Part shown: piece after piece, positions 17,885 through 27,305 of the stretch
Layout of the letters: every line of letters starts with the position of its first letter
Position numbering within the stretch: the stretch's first letter is position 1
Notes under the pieces: generated by a model
What the model saw: only the letters and a program-made list of their open reading frames with translations
Database searches by the model: none
What the model was told of the DNA's origin: nothing
Made by a program: the position numbers and the translations under genes
Source: Moritella sp. JT01
GTDB lineage: Bacteria; Pseudomonadota; Gammaproteobacteria; Enterobacterales; Moritellaceae
Assembly (NCBI RefSeq): GCF_001574435.1
Contig: NZ_LOCN01000001.1
Span: 14,774 to 78,773, forward strand
Length of the DNA stretch: 64,000 nucleotides
Direction of reading: 5' to 3'

Positions 17885-18811
17885 ATGAGGCATTTAAAAG
17901 CATTCCATATTTTCCATATTGCAGCGGTGCTAGAAAGTTATAGTAAAGCAGCAGACAAGCTGTGCATTACCCATGGTGCGGTGAGTAAGCAGATTAAAAC
18001 ATTAGAAACGCACTTAGCGGTAAATCTGTTTTATCGTGAAGGGCGAAATGTGAAATTAACGCCTGCTGGTAAACTATTGTCTGGATATACAGAACAAGCA
18101 TTTAATGCCTTGGAAGCGGGTGTTCAGCATGTAACTCAGGCTACGCATACACACTTAGAAGTATCGTGTGAGCCAACATTAACAATGCGTTGGTTAATGC
18201 CAAGGTTGAGTGATTTTTATCAAGATAATGTCGATGCCGATGTGCGATTATCAACAGCAGGCGGCCCTGTGATACTTGGCAGTAATGGTTTGTCGTTGGC
18301 GATACGACGAGATGACTTTCCACTATTGCATGATTACCAACAGACCCCCTTAGTTGAAGAATGGGTTGGCCCTGTCTTCTCTCCTGAATATTGGCAACAG
18401 GTACAGAATGACGCTGGTAAGCTTAAATTATTACATAGCCAGACTCGGCCACAGGCTTGGGATAATTGGTTACAAGGTAATGCTGTTTCATGTCTTCAAG
18501 TACAAAGTCTGAAGGTGAAAAGCGAACAAACATTCGCACATTTCTATTTTTGTTTACAAGCGGTGGTTGATAACTTAGGGGCGGCAATAGGCTCATACCC
18601 CTTAGTCATGGATGATTTACTACGTGGTAATTTAGTCGCGCCGTTTGGCTTTAAACGTTCAGGTCATCACTATATGTTATTAAGCCAAGGTGACACTTTA
18701 TTAGCGCAAGGCAATACTTTGTTAGGTAAAGATGGTCAGTCTGATGTTTTACAGCAAAACTTCATTGATTGGTTACAACTGAATCTCGCTGCCTGTGTGC
18801 CAAGTCAATAA
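17885..18811 (+). CDS. LysR-family regulator (GcvA-like), probably of the divergent exporter
   Basis: 308 residues. The helix-turn-helix is in SYSKAADKLCITHGAVSKQI, followed by a LysR sensor domain containing EPTLTMRWLMPRLSDF, the GcvA-like form. It is divergent from the LysE-type exporter at 17168-17776, so regulation of that gene is the simplest guess. The inducer is unknown. Confidence 0.85.
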   Translation: MRHLKAFHIFHIAAVLESYSKAADKLCITHGAVSKQIKTLETHLAVNLFYREGRNVKLTPAGKLLSGYTEQAFNALEAGVQHVTQATHTHLEVSCEPTLTMRWLMPRLSDFYQDNVDADVRLSTAGGPVILGSNGLSLAIRRDDFPLLHDYQQTPLVEEWVGPVFSPEYWQQVQNDAGKLKLLHSQTRPQAWDNWLQGNAVSCLQVQSLKVKSEQTFAHFYFCLQAVVDNLGAAIGSYPLVMDDLLRGNLVAPFGFKRSGHHYMLLSQGDTLLAQGNTLLGKDGQSDVLQQNFIDWLQLNLAACVPSQ

Positions 18812-18817
18812 ATCAGG

Positions 18818-19576
18818 TTACCAAAAACCACGATCTAAACAGGCAGACTTAACAACGTAATTTTCATTGCCTTGCAAGCTCTCAATAAGTTGTGTACGTC
18901 GACATTCAGTACGCGTCACTGGATATTGTTTATCCCATGCCTGCAACTCACGTTTCTGTCTACCTATTTTGTACATAGGGTAGGCGGCTTCCATATATAA
19001 GTAAGCACGGGCTATTTGGCCTTTGGCATAATTAGGTGGTTGTACCGTTTTATTTTTTATTTTGATAGGGCAGCTGCCGAATTGATTTTTTTTTGCGTTG
19101 ACTGAACTGGCAAAATTGTAGTTACTACGTAATGCGTTTACAGCACCAATTGCTGGATATAGGTTGTACATATCCGCCTGCATATAGCGGTAAGGGATAT
19201 TAATTTTTTCTGCACAACGACGACCTTTAAAGTTTTTGCCTTTGCTGTTCACGCAAGCACTATTACCTTCGCGCCATTCACTAAAGTTACGACCGAAGTT
19301 TTCGGCTGGCACAACGTGTTCCCATTCAACTTTTGTTTGGCGTTTCACATGCTTTGTCGAAGTAAACCCATTATTGTCGGTGATCTTCTTTTTTCTATTG
19401 AAATCAGCGTGGCAATAGATCGTCAGTCTAGGTACATCGGTATATACCTGCCGTTCAAGCATTTTTTTGGCTTTACTAAAGGATTGATTTGTTTGATTGC
19501 CATTGTCCGAAGCATTAGCAAAAAAAGGGATGAATAAGGTGGTCGATAAAACTATAATACCGAATTGTTTTAACAT
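18818..19576 (-). CDS. endA: Endonuclease I (periplasmic or secreted DNase)
   Basis: About 252 residues from the ATG at 19576 with GGAG about 9 bases before it. A longer reading to 19615 lacks a signal peptide at its start. The protein has a signal peptide (cleaved near FFANAS), the active-site segment VEWEHVVPAENFGR of the beta-beta-alpha metal nuclease fold, and GNSACVN and MYNLYPAIGAVNALRSN further on. It degrades double-stranded DNA outside the cytoplasm. It belongs to the metK-sprT-endA block on the minus strand. Confidence 0.95.
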   Translation of the reverse strand: MLKQFGIIVLSTTLFIPFFANASDNGNQTNQSFSKAKKMLERQVYTDVPRLTIYCHADFNRKKKITDNNGFTSTKHVKRQTKVEWEHVVPAENFGRNFSEWREGNSACVNSKGKNFKGRRCAEKINIPYRYMQADMYNLYPAIGAVNALRSNYNFASSVNAKKNQFGSCPIKIKNKTVQPPNYAKGQIARAYLYMEAAYPMYKIGRQKRELQAWDKQYPVTRTECRRTQLIESLQGNENYVVKSACLDRGFW

Positions 19577-19739
19577 TACAGACTGCTCCAATGTAATAAT
19601 GCAGCATTGTAACACAGCTAAAAATAGACGGCAGAATAGGCTTAATTAGTGGTGTATTGATATAAGAGTTTAGAAATGAATGCAATAATTAGAAGCTGGC
19701 AGAAACTGAAATAAGGAGGCAGACATGAGGTATAAAAAA

Positions 19740-19761
19740 GAGCAGAAGAGAATAACTGCTC
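19740..19761 (-). terminator. Terminator of the 76-residue gene
   Basis: A GAGCAG / CTGCTC stem with a 10-base loop. On the minus strand it is followed by TTTTTTATACC, a good U-run. Confidence 0.55.
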
Positions 19762-19778
19762 CTTGGATATCGAAGTGG

Positions 19779-20009
19779 TTAGTTTGCGCGAGAAGCGGCG
19801 TAACGTACTGCGATATCTGCATCCGTAAGCATTTTTTCTTTTAACACACCGGACTTTGCCATGAAAATACGTTGGGAGATAGATAAAGCACTAAGATCAA
19901 GAGTTCGGGCGATTTGCTCCGCTTGATTTTTGTTACGTTTTAAAACTGCAGCTATCAGTTTTTCCATTTCATAATCGGTAGATCTTGCAGTATCTAACGT
20001 TTGAGTCAT
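19779..20009 (-). CDS. Small cytoplasmic protein, unknown
   Basis: 76 residues, no membrane segment. It is largely helical in appearance, with LIAAVLKRNKNQAEQIARTL and a segment ISQRIFMAKSGVLKEKMLTD. I recognise no family. It lies between endA and sprT on the same strand and ends at its own terminator. A gene in this position is not part of the usual metK-sprT-endA order, so it is probably a local insertion. Confidence 0.6.
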   Translation of the reverse strand: MTQTLDTARSTDYEMEKLIAAVLKRNKNQAEQIARTLDLSALSISQRIFMAKSGVLKEKMLTDADIAVRYAASRAN

Positions 20010-20148
20010 AACCTAGTTCCCTATCACAATGGTATGTATTGAGTTATTTTATCTTATGAATTGAGATAAATACACCTATATACGTTAATTTTTTAGATAA
20101 TTATCAAACAAGTAGTCACATATACAGATTAAGTTAATCCATTGTAAT

Positions 20149-20664
20149 TCAATGTTTTATGATTAAACTTTGTTTGCAATAACGACAAATATATTTGATG
20201 TTATCACGGACTATTTTATTATGGCGACGAATTGTTAATAAGTGTTCTGTACAGTGACAAGCATAGGTAAAAGTTTTGCCTTTCACTCTGGAAACATCAT
20301 ATTGATGTGTGGTTTTGGCAGCGAGGTCAAAAATTTGATTCATAACTTGTCGCCATTCTTCACCATGGGGTTTAGTCCGCCCATAGATTTGATAAACCAA
20401 TAAATGCGCCACTTCATGTGGCACTGTATTTGCTATGAAATGCTGTTGGTTTTCTTGCAATAAGATAGGGTTAAAACGTAACTCATTAATTTGTAATCGA
20501 GCACTACCTGCGGCTTTACCACGTTGATTAAAGTGAATTTGAGGACGGGGAAAGGTTCGGTTTAAGTGCTGCTCGGCTTGTTGATAGCAAGTGGCTATTT
20601 TACCTAACACCAAGTTTTCGAGCGTTTCGGACGTTGCATTTGGCTGGGGTAAACGGTTGGGCAT
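20149..20664 (-). CDS. sprT: SprT-family zinc metalloprotease-like protein
   Basis: 171 residues. The zinc motif is HEVAHLLVYQ with the third ligand in RTKPHGEEWRQVM, and the C-terminal zinc ribbon uses Cys pairs in YACHCTEHLL and YICRYCKQSL. This is the SprT/Spartan-like domain; the bacterial protein's target is unknown. It lies 84 bases after metK with a strong terminator in between, and in E. coli it is likewise near metK and endA. Confidence 0.93.
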   Translation of the reverse strand: MPNRLPQPNATSETLENLVLGKIATCYQQAEQHLNRTFPRPQIHFNQRGKAAGSARLQINELRFNPILLQENQQHFIANTVPHEVAHLLVYQIYGRTKPHGEEWRQVMNQIFDLAAKTTHQYDVSRVKGKTFTYACHCTEHLLTIRRHNKIVRDNIKYICRYCKQSLIIKH

Positions 20665-20676
20665 GATCGTTATCTA

Positions 20677-20714
20677 TAAAAAAGGCGCTTTGGTTATGTT
20701 ACCAAAAGCGCCTC
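20677..20714 (-). terminator. Terminator of metK
   Basis: A long GC-rich stem (AGGCGCTTTTGGT with ACCAAAGCGCCT) with a 6-base loop. On the minus strand it is followed by TTTTTTATAG. It lies between metK and sprT. Confidence 0.85.
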
Positions 20715-20748
20715 TTTGTAATCAACAGCTAGTTAAAGCTAATGTTGA

Positions 20749-21900
20749 TTAAAGACCTGCTGCATCACGTAGGATTTCAGCTTTGTCTGTTGCTTCCCAA
20801 GAGAATTCTTTACGACCGAAGTGACCATAAGCTGCTGTATTTTGGTAAATCGGACGCTTAAGATCTAGCATTTCGATTAAACCGTGTGGACGCAACTCGA
20901 AATGTTCACGAATAAGTTTAACGAGTAGCTCGTCGCTTACTTTACCTGTACCGAATGTTTCAACAGAGATTGACGTTGGTTCAGCAATACCGATCGCGTA
21001 GGACACTTGGATTTCACAACGATCAGCAAGACCTGCTGCTACGATATTTTTCGCTACATAACGTGCAGCGTATGCTGCACTACGGTCAACTTTTGATGGA
21101 TCTTTACCAGAGAATGCACCACCACCGTGACGCGCCATACCGCCGTATGTATCGACGATAATTTTACGACCTGTTAAACCACAGTCACCTACTGGACCAC
21201 CAATAACGAAACGACCAGTTGGGTTAATGAAGAATTTAGTATCTTTATTTAACCATTGCTCAGGTAATACTGGCTTAATGATTGTTTCCATTACTGCTTC
21301 AATCAGATCAGCTTGTTTGATGTCTTCTGAATGCTGTGTTGAAAGAACAACGGCATCGATACCAACAATTTTTCCATCATCATAAGCAAATGTGATTTGG
21401 CTTTTTGCATCAGGGCGTAACCAAGGAAGTGTACCATTTTTACGTACTTCAGCTTGGCGTTTAACCAGCTTGTGTGAGTAAGTAATCGGAGCTGGCATTA
21501 ATTCTTCAGTTTCATTGTTTGCATAACCAAACATTAAACCTTGGTCACCAGCGCCTTGCTCTAGTGGATCATCGCGGTCAACACCTTGGTTGATGTCTGG
21601 AGATTGCTTACCAATTGTGTTTAATACTGCACAAGAGTCGGCGTCAAAACCCATTTCTGAGTTGATGTAACCGATTTCACGTACTGTTTTACGGGTGATT
21701 TCTTCGATATCAACCCAAGCGTCAGTCGTTACTTCACCACCAACCATAACCATACCGGTTTTAACATAAGTCTCGCAGGCTACGCGTGCTTTTGGGTCTT
21801 GAGCGATGATTGCATCAAGTACAGCATCGGAGATTTGGTCTGCAATTTTATCAGGATGACCTTCTGATACTGACTCAGAGGTAAACAAGTGTTTAGCCAT
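20749..21900 (-). CDS. metK: S-adenosylmethionine synthetase
   Basis: 383 residues, as in E. coli. Signature segments are [31 protein letters not shown] (nucleotide loop), and [19 protein letters not shown]. It makes S-adenosylmethionine from methionine and ATP. Tandem MetJ-like boxes lie 57-80 bases upstream of the start. Genes for the methyltransferase RsmE, SprT and EndA are nearby on the same strand. Confidence 0.98.
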   Translation of the reverse strand: MAKHLFTSESVSEGHPDKIADQISDAVLDAIIAQDPKARVACETYVKTGMVMVGGEVTTDAWVDIEEITRKTVREIGYINSEMGFDADSCAVLNTIGKQSPDINQGVDRDDPLEQGAGDQGLMFGYANNETEELMPAPITYSHKLVKRQAEVRKNGTLPWLRPDAKSQITFAYDDGKIVGIDAVVLSTQHSEDIKQADLIEAVMETIIKPVLPEQWLNKDTKFFINPTGRFVIGGPVGDCGLTGRKIIVDTYGGMARHGGGAFSGKDPSKVDRSAAYAARYVAKNIVAAGLADRCEIQVSYAIGIAEPTSISVETFGTGKVSDELLVKLIREHFELRPHGLIEMLDLKRPIYQNTAAYGHFGRKEFSWEATDKAEILRDAAGL

Positions 21901-22223
21901 GGTTTTAATTCTCTCTTAATTTAAACACAACCGACGTAATGTACGTTCATATGTGTAGAAGTTTTAACATCTAGACGGCTATTCTAAACTACTTTACCTG
22001 TATTAAGATAGTCCTTCGATCATATTAATTTCGTAAATATTTTTAAACGCACTATTTTAAGTATATTTTTATTTATGTATATATGTAATAAATAGTCAAT
22101 ATGAAGTAGCATAGTGCGAAAGTATTAAAAGTATGAAGTGACGAGCTTTTTTCAGCTTAAAATAATTATTCGTTCACTATCATTAAATGTAACTACCACT
22201 CATTTGCCATTGGGAATAATAAA
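21901..22223. other. Divergent region metK / YfaZ-like gene
   Basis: 323 AT-rich bases. The MetJ-like boxes are at 21957-21980. The rest shows no further motif I can support; a run of TATATTTTTATTTATGTATATATG near 22060-22090 is likely to be AT-rich promoter DNA. Confidence 0.5.
21957..21980. promoter_or_regulatory. Candidate MetJ operator upstream of metK
   Basis: Three contiguous 8-base boxes, AGAAGTTT, TAACATCT and AGACGGCT, match the met box AGACGTCT at 6, 5 and 7 of 8 positions. MetJ represses metK in E. coli through such tandem boxes. I infer the same here from sequence alone. Confidence 0.5.
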
Positions 22224-22760
22224 GTGTCATTGAAAAAATCATTAGTTATCACTGCAGGGTTACTGGCTAGCTTTAGCTGCGCTGCATCAAACATCTCAGT
22301 CGCGTTCGATAACGACAATATTGTGTTGGGCTATGGGCTTGAAATGCAAGAGGCGCTTAAGTTAAAAGGTGATTACCTACAGACTATCGACAATGGTTAT
22401 ACCGTAGATACGGGACTTTATGCGTTTCAAGATGTTGGTTCAACATTCTTTGAGATTGGCGCGAAAGCCATAAGAATGGATAACGATAATGGTGATGGTT
22501 ATGCATTAGCATTTGGTGGCTTAGGTGGTCTACGTTTAACTCAAGAGTTTAGTTTAGAAGCTGGATTTCATTTCAGTCCTGAAATCCTCGCATTTGGTGA
22601 CACTGAAAACTACACGCAGTGGGTCGCTCGTGCTAACTACGCGTTAATGCCAACAGCAAGTTTCTTCGTTGAGTATAATCATACAACTGTTGAGTATAAA
22701 AACATGCCAAAAGAGAGTTTAACAAGTGACATTCTATTTGGCATGGAATGGGTATTCTAA
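22224..22760 (+). CDS. YfaZ-like outer membrane protein
   Basis: 178 residues starting at a GTG with GGGA about 10 bases upstream. A signal peptide (cleaved near SCAAS) is followed by a short antiparallel beta-barrel-like body that ends in an aromatic residue (WVF), as outer membrane proteins do. The pattern, length and late GxxGGLRL segment resemble YfaZ. The function of YfaZ is unknown. It ends at a strong terminator and is divergent from metK. Confidence 0.6.
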   Translation: MSLKKSLVITAGLLASFSCAASNISVAFDNDNIVLGYGLEMQEALKLKGDYLQTIDNGYTVDTGLYAFQDVGSTFFEIGAKAIRMDNDNGDGYALAFGGLGGLRLTQEFSLEAGFHFSPEILAFGDTENYTQWVARANYALMPTASFFVEYNHTTVEYKNMPKESLTSDILFGMEWVF

Positions 22761-22790
22761 GACGTTTATAGACTTAGTCAATATCATGAA

Positions 22791-22817
22791 AAAAGCACCT
22801 AATAGGGTGCTTTTTTT
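22791..22817 (+). terminator. Terminator of the YfaZ-like gene
   Basis: A stem AAAAGCACC / GGTGCTTTT with a 6-base loop followed by TTTG. It also stands 22 bases from the convergent CLC gene's stop and has A-runs on the other side, so it may work in both directions. Confidence 0.75.
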
Positions 22818-22838
22818 GTTTCTAGTTAAAATGTGGCA

Positions 22839-24254
22839 TTAACTTGTTGGAGAGCGTGTTGTTGTTATAGCGTTATCTTCTGCTGCCGGTTCTTTAGGTA
22901 ATGACAGCTTTAATAATTCTGCATAAAGCGGCTTTCCACCGATTGCTTGGGCGACAAACGTTGCGCCAAGACAAGTGATGAGTAAAGGTAGAATCAACTC
23001 ATAGCTATCAGTCATTTCAACCACTAATACAATGCCAGTCACTGGCGCTCTTACTGTCGCGGCAAATAATGCCCCCATCCCTGCTATCGCGTATACCGTT
23101 GGTTCGGCTACGAAGCTGGGAAATAGCTCGGCTGCAATAACGCCATAAGCAAGGCCAAATAAAGTGCCTAGTGTTAACATTGGGGTAAACACACCGCCAG
23201 GTGCGCCCGAAGCAAAACAAGCGATAGTACCGAATAGGCGGATCACAAATAAGCCGACTAAAATAGCCCAAGTACTTGGCTCTTGAATCATCCTGACCAT
23301 TAGATCTCTACCGTTACCAGCGGTGTCAGGGGCAAATGACTGTAATAAGGCAAACAGGCAACCAAAGAATACACCGGTAAGAATAATACGGTGCATTTTA
23401 TTATTTTGTTTACGTTTTAATAATTTTGTACTGTTTATAATCCAGCGATTAAAATACACGCCAATGACACCAAAAATGGAGCCTAATAAAAGAAATAGCC
23501 AAAGCGAGGTTAGTGGTGGAACGTCAAAATGCATGACTGGCATAACGGCTTCTTGGCCATGAAAAGCGCGCATCACAATGGTGGAAACCGCCGCTGCGAG
23601 AGTCACACATTTTATCGATGTCATGTTGTAACGAAAATGGGGACGCATTTCTTCAATAACAAATAAAATCCCGGCAAGTGGCGCATTAAATGCGGCTGCC
23701 AGCCCCGCCGCCGCCCCAGCAGCAACAAGGATATGAGTGGCATTGGTATAACGCTTTGCTGTGTCTGCAAACATGCGCCCAATTGTGCCGCCGATTTGAA
23801 TCGACGGGCCCGCCCGACCAAAAATCATACCTGAACTAATGGCTAATGTACCTGCTATAAATTTAACCGGCAATAAGCGACGCCAGCGAATGTCATACAT
23901 GCCATCAAGCGCACCTTCGATATGGGTAATGCCACTGCCCGATGCTTCGGGGGCGAAGCGTAATGTTAGCCAAAATGAAAAACCAACCATAGCGCCACTG
24001 AGTATTATGATTAACAGTATATTGAGGCTTGGTGGCAGTGCTAAAGGATTGAACATTTGTAATCGTTGGGCGTCAGTCCATAGTACCGCCGCTTCAAATA
24101 GGGCGATGATTAAGCCTGTCATCCCGCCAACAAGCGCAGAAATAATAGGTAGCACAATGTAGTCGTGTTTGGCAGAAAGTAATTTTGGACTTGTACGATG
24201 CTTACGCAGTGCAGTTTTGAAAAATTTTAAATTGGGCGATTTAGCCATTTGCAT
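22839..24254 (-). CDS. CLC-family chloride channel or transporter with GRAGP motif
   Basis: 471 residues with many hydrophobic helices, typical of short bacterial CLC proteins. Selectivity motifs are GSGIT (usually GSGIP) at about residue 106, GRAGPSIQIGG at 146, and GAPGGVFTPM late. In E. coli ClcA the second motif is GREGP and its Glu148 is the external gate that couples Cl- to H+. Here the same position is Ala (codon GCG). The internal glutamate segment FVIEEMRP is kept. By analogy with E148A mutants, I infer an uncoupled, channel-like chloride pathway. Relatives with this motif may exist; I could not search. Confidence 0.9.
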   Translation of the reverse strand: MQMAKSPNLKFFKTALRKHRTSPKLLSAKHDYIVLPIISALVGGMTGLIIALFEAAVLWTDAQRLQMFNPLALPPSLNILLIIILSGAMVGFSFWLTLRFAPEASGSGITHIEGALDGMYDIRWRRLLPVKFIAGTLAISSGMIFGRAGPSIQIGGTIGRMFADTAKRYTNATHILVAAGAAAGLAAAFNAPLAGILFVIEEMRPHFRYNMTSIKCVTLAAAVSTIVMRAFHGQEAVMPVMHFDVPPLTSLWLFLLLGSIFGVIGVYFNRWIINSTKLLKRKQNNKMHRIILTGVFFGCLFALLQSFAPDTAGNGRDLMVRMIQEPSTWAILVGLFVIRLFGTIACFASGAPGGVFTPMLTLGTLFGLAYGVIAAELFPSFVAEPTVYAIAGMGALFAATVRAPVTGIVLVVEMTDSYELILPLLITCLGATFVAQAIGGKPLYAELLKLSLPKEPAAEDNAITTTRSPTS

Positions 24255-24610
24255 GTGCCGTTTTCTGCTAAGTTCGTTGTGGAGAATGAATGCAGAAACA
24301 GTATAACGAATAAACAGCTTCGATAGTATTTCTTTTTAGTTAGATCGCATAAAAACAATTCCGATTAAAAAATATTATTTATGTACAAGGCTCACATTAT
24401 TGTTAATAAAACTGCAGCGTTAAGTTCGCTTGAGTGCTAGTATACTTTCATTCGAAAGGTTAAGGGGTTTGTATAGAACGTTAATACCCCGACCGGAATC
24501 TAAAATCCGATAAATCTAAATAAACTAAAAAAACTTGTTATACATAAGATAATTTTATGACAATATAACAGCTTAAAAGTATTTTAAATTAATCATAGCA
24601 GGAGCAAAAT
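24255..24610. other. Intergenic region between CLC gene and transketolase
   Basis: 356 AT-rich bases with divergent genes on both sides. A TATACT hexamer at about 24440-24445 could be a -10 element for transketolase. The transketolase ribosome binding site AGGAG is at 24600-24604. No hairpin or operator stands out. Confidence 0.4.
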
Positions 24611-26599
24611 ATGCCATCTCGTCAAGAGCTAGCGAACGCAATCCGTGCATTAAGCATGGACGCAGTTCAACAAGCAAATTCAGGCCATCCAGGCGCACCA
24701 ATGGGCATGGCAGATATTGCCGAAGTTTTATGGCGTAAAAATCTTAACCATAACCCAGCAAATCCAAACTGGGTTGACCGTGATCGCTTTATTCTTTCAA
24801 ACGGTCATGGCTCAATGCTTATTTACTCACTGCTTCACCTTACTGGCTATGCATTACCAATTGAAGAATTGAAAAACTTCCGTCAGTTGCATTCAAAAAC
24901 ACCTGGTCACCCAGAATACGGTTATGCACCTGGTATTGAAACAACAACAGGTCCACTAGGCCAAGGTATTACTAATGCTGTTGGTATGGCGATTGCTGAA
25001 AAAACATTAGCAGCGCAGTTCAACAAACCAGAACATGAAATTGTTGATCACTACACTTATTCTTTCCTAGGTGATGGCTGCCTAATGGAAGGTATCTCAC
25101 ACGAAGCATGTTCACTTGCAGGCACATTAGGTCTAGGTAAACTGGTTGCATTCTGGGATGACAACGGTATTTCAATTGACGGTGAAGTTGATGGTTGGTT
25201 CACTGACGATACAGTAAAACGTTTTGAAGCTTACGGTTGGCATGTTGTTTCTGTAGACGGTCACAACCCTGCAGAAATCCAAGCGGCAATTGAAGCATCT
25301 AAAGCTGAAACATCACGTCCAAGTCTTATCTGTTGTAAAACAGTGATTGGTTTTGGTTCACCAAACAAAGAAGGTACGCATGGCTGTCATGGTGCTCCTC
25401 TAGGTGACGCAGAAATCGTTGCAACACGTGAGAAATTAGGTTGGAAACACGCTGCATTTGAAATCCCTGCAGATATCTATGCTGAGTGGGATGCCAATGA
25501 AGCTGGCGCACAAGCGGAAGCGGCATGGAATGAAAAATTTGCGGCTTATCAAGCGGCATTCCCTGAACTAGCTGCAGAATACGCACGTCGTACTTCGGGT
25601 GAACTACCAGCAGACTGGGAAACTAAAACGTCTGCCTACATCAAACAGCTGCAAGCTGATTCTGCAAAAATAGCGACACGTAAAGCATCACAAAACTGTA
25701 TCGAAGAGTTTGGTGCAATGTTACCTGAACTACTCGGTGGCTCAGCTGATTTAGCACCATCTAACTTAACGATGTGGTCTGGAACTAAAGCGATTACTGC
25801 TGATGACGCATCTGGTAACTACTTGCATTACGGTGTACGTGAGTTTGCTATGACGGCAATCATCAATGGTATGTCTTTACACGGTGGTTTAATGCCTTAC
25901 GGTGCGACATTCCTGATGTTCATGGAGTATGCGCGTAATGCAATGCGTATGGCTGCATTAATGAAAGTGCAAAATATCCAAGTGTATACGCATGACTCAA
26001 TTGGTTTAGGTGAAGATGGTCCAACTCACCAACCAGTAGAGCAAATTGCAAGCTTGCGTCTAACACCAAACATGAGCGCATGGCGTCCATGTGATTCTGT
26101 CGAATCAGCAGTTGCTTGGAAATATGCAATTGAACGTAAAGACGGTCCAACGGCATTAATTTTCAGTCGTCAAGGTCTAGCACCTATGCCGCGTACTGAT
26201 GCTCAGTTAGCAAACGTTGTTAAAGGTGGTTACACGCTAGTTGATTGTGATGGCAAACCAGAGCTTATCCTTATCTCTACCGGTTCTGAAGTTGAGCTTT
26301 GTACTAAAGCTGCTGCAGAACTTACTGCAAAAGGCCGTAAGGTACGTGTTGTATCTATGCCTGCAACAGATGTATTTGATAAGCAAGATGCAGTATACCG
26401 TGAATCAGTTCTTCCGTCTGACGTTGTTAAACGTGTTGCGGTTGAAGCGGGTATCGCTGACTTCTGGCACAAATACACTGGCTTTAACGGTGCTATCATC
26501 GGCATGACAACATTTGGCGAATCTGCACCAGCTGACCAACTGTTTGAAATGTTCGGCTTTACTGTAGCAAACGTTGTTGCAACGGCTGAATCACTGTAA
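24611..26599 (+). CDS. tkt: Transketolase
   Basis: 662 residues, like E. coli TktA. The N-terminal half has [12 protein letters not shown] and the thiamine diphosphate motif [13 protein letters not shown] with SFLGDG before it; the middle has [16 protein letters not shown] and [18 protein letters not shown]. It moves two-carbon units in the pentose phosphate pathway. AGGAG precedes the start at good spacing. In E. coli tktA is also in the metK neighbourhood. Confidence 0.98.
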   Translation: MPSRQELANAIRALSMDAVQQANSGHPGAPMGMADIAEVLWRKNLNHNPANPNWVDRDRFILSNGHGSMLIYSLLHLTGYALPIEELKNFRQLHSKTPGHPEYGYAPGIETTTGPLGQGITNAVGMAIAEKTLAAQFNKPEHEIVDHYTYSFLGDGCLMEGISHEACSLAGTLGLGKLVAFWDDNGISIDGEVDGWFTDDTVKRFEAYGWHVVSVDGHNPAEIQAAIEASKAETSRPSLICCKTVIGFGSPNKEGTHGCHGAPLGDAEIVATREKLGWKHAAFEIPADIYAEWDANEAGAQAEAAWNEKFAAYQAAFPELAAEYARRTSGELPADWETKTSAYIKQLQADSAKIATRKASQNCIEEFGAMLPELLGGSADLAPSNLTMWSGTKAITADDASGNYLHYGVREFAMTAIINGMSLHGGLMPYGATFLMFMEYARNAMRMAALMKVQNIQVYTHDSIGLGEDGPTHQPVEQIASLRLTPNMSAWRPCDSVESAVAWKYAIERKDGPTALIFSRQGLAPMPRTDAQLANVVKGGYTLVDCDGKPELILISTGSEVELCTKAAAELTAKGRKVRVVSMPATDVFDKQDAVYRESVLPSDVVKRVAVEAGIADFWHKYTGFNGAIIGMTTFGESAPADQLFEMFGFTVANVVATAESL

Positions 26600-26660
26600 T
26601 TCAAATTCGGCATGCTGATATTGCGGCACACTGTCTTTAATTAGAGTAAAGAATAAAGAG

Positions 26661-26686
26661 AAAAGAGCGCTTAGGTGCTCTTTTTT
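26661..26686 (+). terminator. Terminator of transketolase gene
   Basis: AAAAGAGCGC / GTGCTCTTTT stem with a TTAG loop, followed by TTTATT, 61 bases after the stop. Confidence 0.8.
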
Positions 26687-26734
26687 ATTACCTGTAATTC
26701 ATTTATTTCGATTGGTACTAGATTTTAGGCACAA

Positions 26735-26759
26735 AAAAACCAGCATGACGCTGGTTTTT
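26735..26759 (-). terminator. Terminator after panD
   Basis: A 10-bp stem AAAAACCAGC / GCTGGTTTTT with a 5-base loop. On the minus strand it ends in TTTTTTTGTG, so it ends the pan block; the plus-strand side also ends in T's. Confidence 0.8.
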
Positions 26760-26783
26760 CATTATTCCGTATCGGTTTGCTAA

Positions 26784-27164
26784 CTACGCAACCTGTACTG
26801 GAATATCGTTACTTGTACGAACTATGTCATTAACTTGATCAAGATAAACAAGCGAAGGTTTGTGTTGTTTCGCTTCTTCATTGTCCATGCGTACGTATGC
26901 ACAGATAATGATGCGGTCACCGACTGCTGCTTTACGTGCTGCCGCGCCGTTCACTGAAATGATTTTCGAACCGCGTTCGCCAGCGATAGCGTAAGTTGAA
27001 AAGCGCTCACCATTATCAATGTTATAGATATCGATTGCTTCATATTCTAGGATCCCTGACGCATCAAGCATATCTTGATCGATTGCGCATGAACCTTCAT
27101 AGTTTAATTCTGCATGTGTTACACGCGCTTGGTGTAATTTACCTTTTAGCATTGTGGTTTGCAT
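26784..27164 (-). CDS. panD: Aspartate 1-decarboxylase
   Basis: 126 residues, as in E. coli. The precursor cleaves itself at the Gly-Ser bond in NYEGSCAID to form the pyruvoyl group. [17 protein letters not shown] and [17 protein letters not shown] are family segments. It makes beta-alanine for pantothenate and CoA. It lies last in the order panB-panC-panD on the minus strand, with a 141-base gap after panC. Confidence 0.97.
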   Translation of the reverse strand: MQTTMLKGKLHQARVTHAELNYEGSCAIDQDMLDASGILEYEAIDIYNIDNGERFSTYAIAGERGSKIISVNGAAARKAAVGDRIIICAYVRMDNEEAKQHKPSLVYLDQVNDIVRTSNDIPVQVA

Positions 27165-27305
27165 GTTCTAAAACCCATTCCATTAATAGTTTATGACTAT
27201 ATACTGTACAAAACAGACCGTACAAAATATGTACCCGCGACCATAGTAGCGTATTTGTTTAATTAGCGCAATTGTACTAGTTGTTAGGTAAAATTGCGCT
27301 AATGG

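Noticed and set aside
26230-26631. 133-residue minus-strand frame over the end of transketolase
   Set aside because: A Ser/Thr-rich shadow of a strongly biased gene, with no ribosome binding site or homology.
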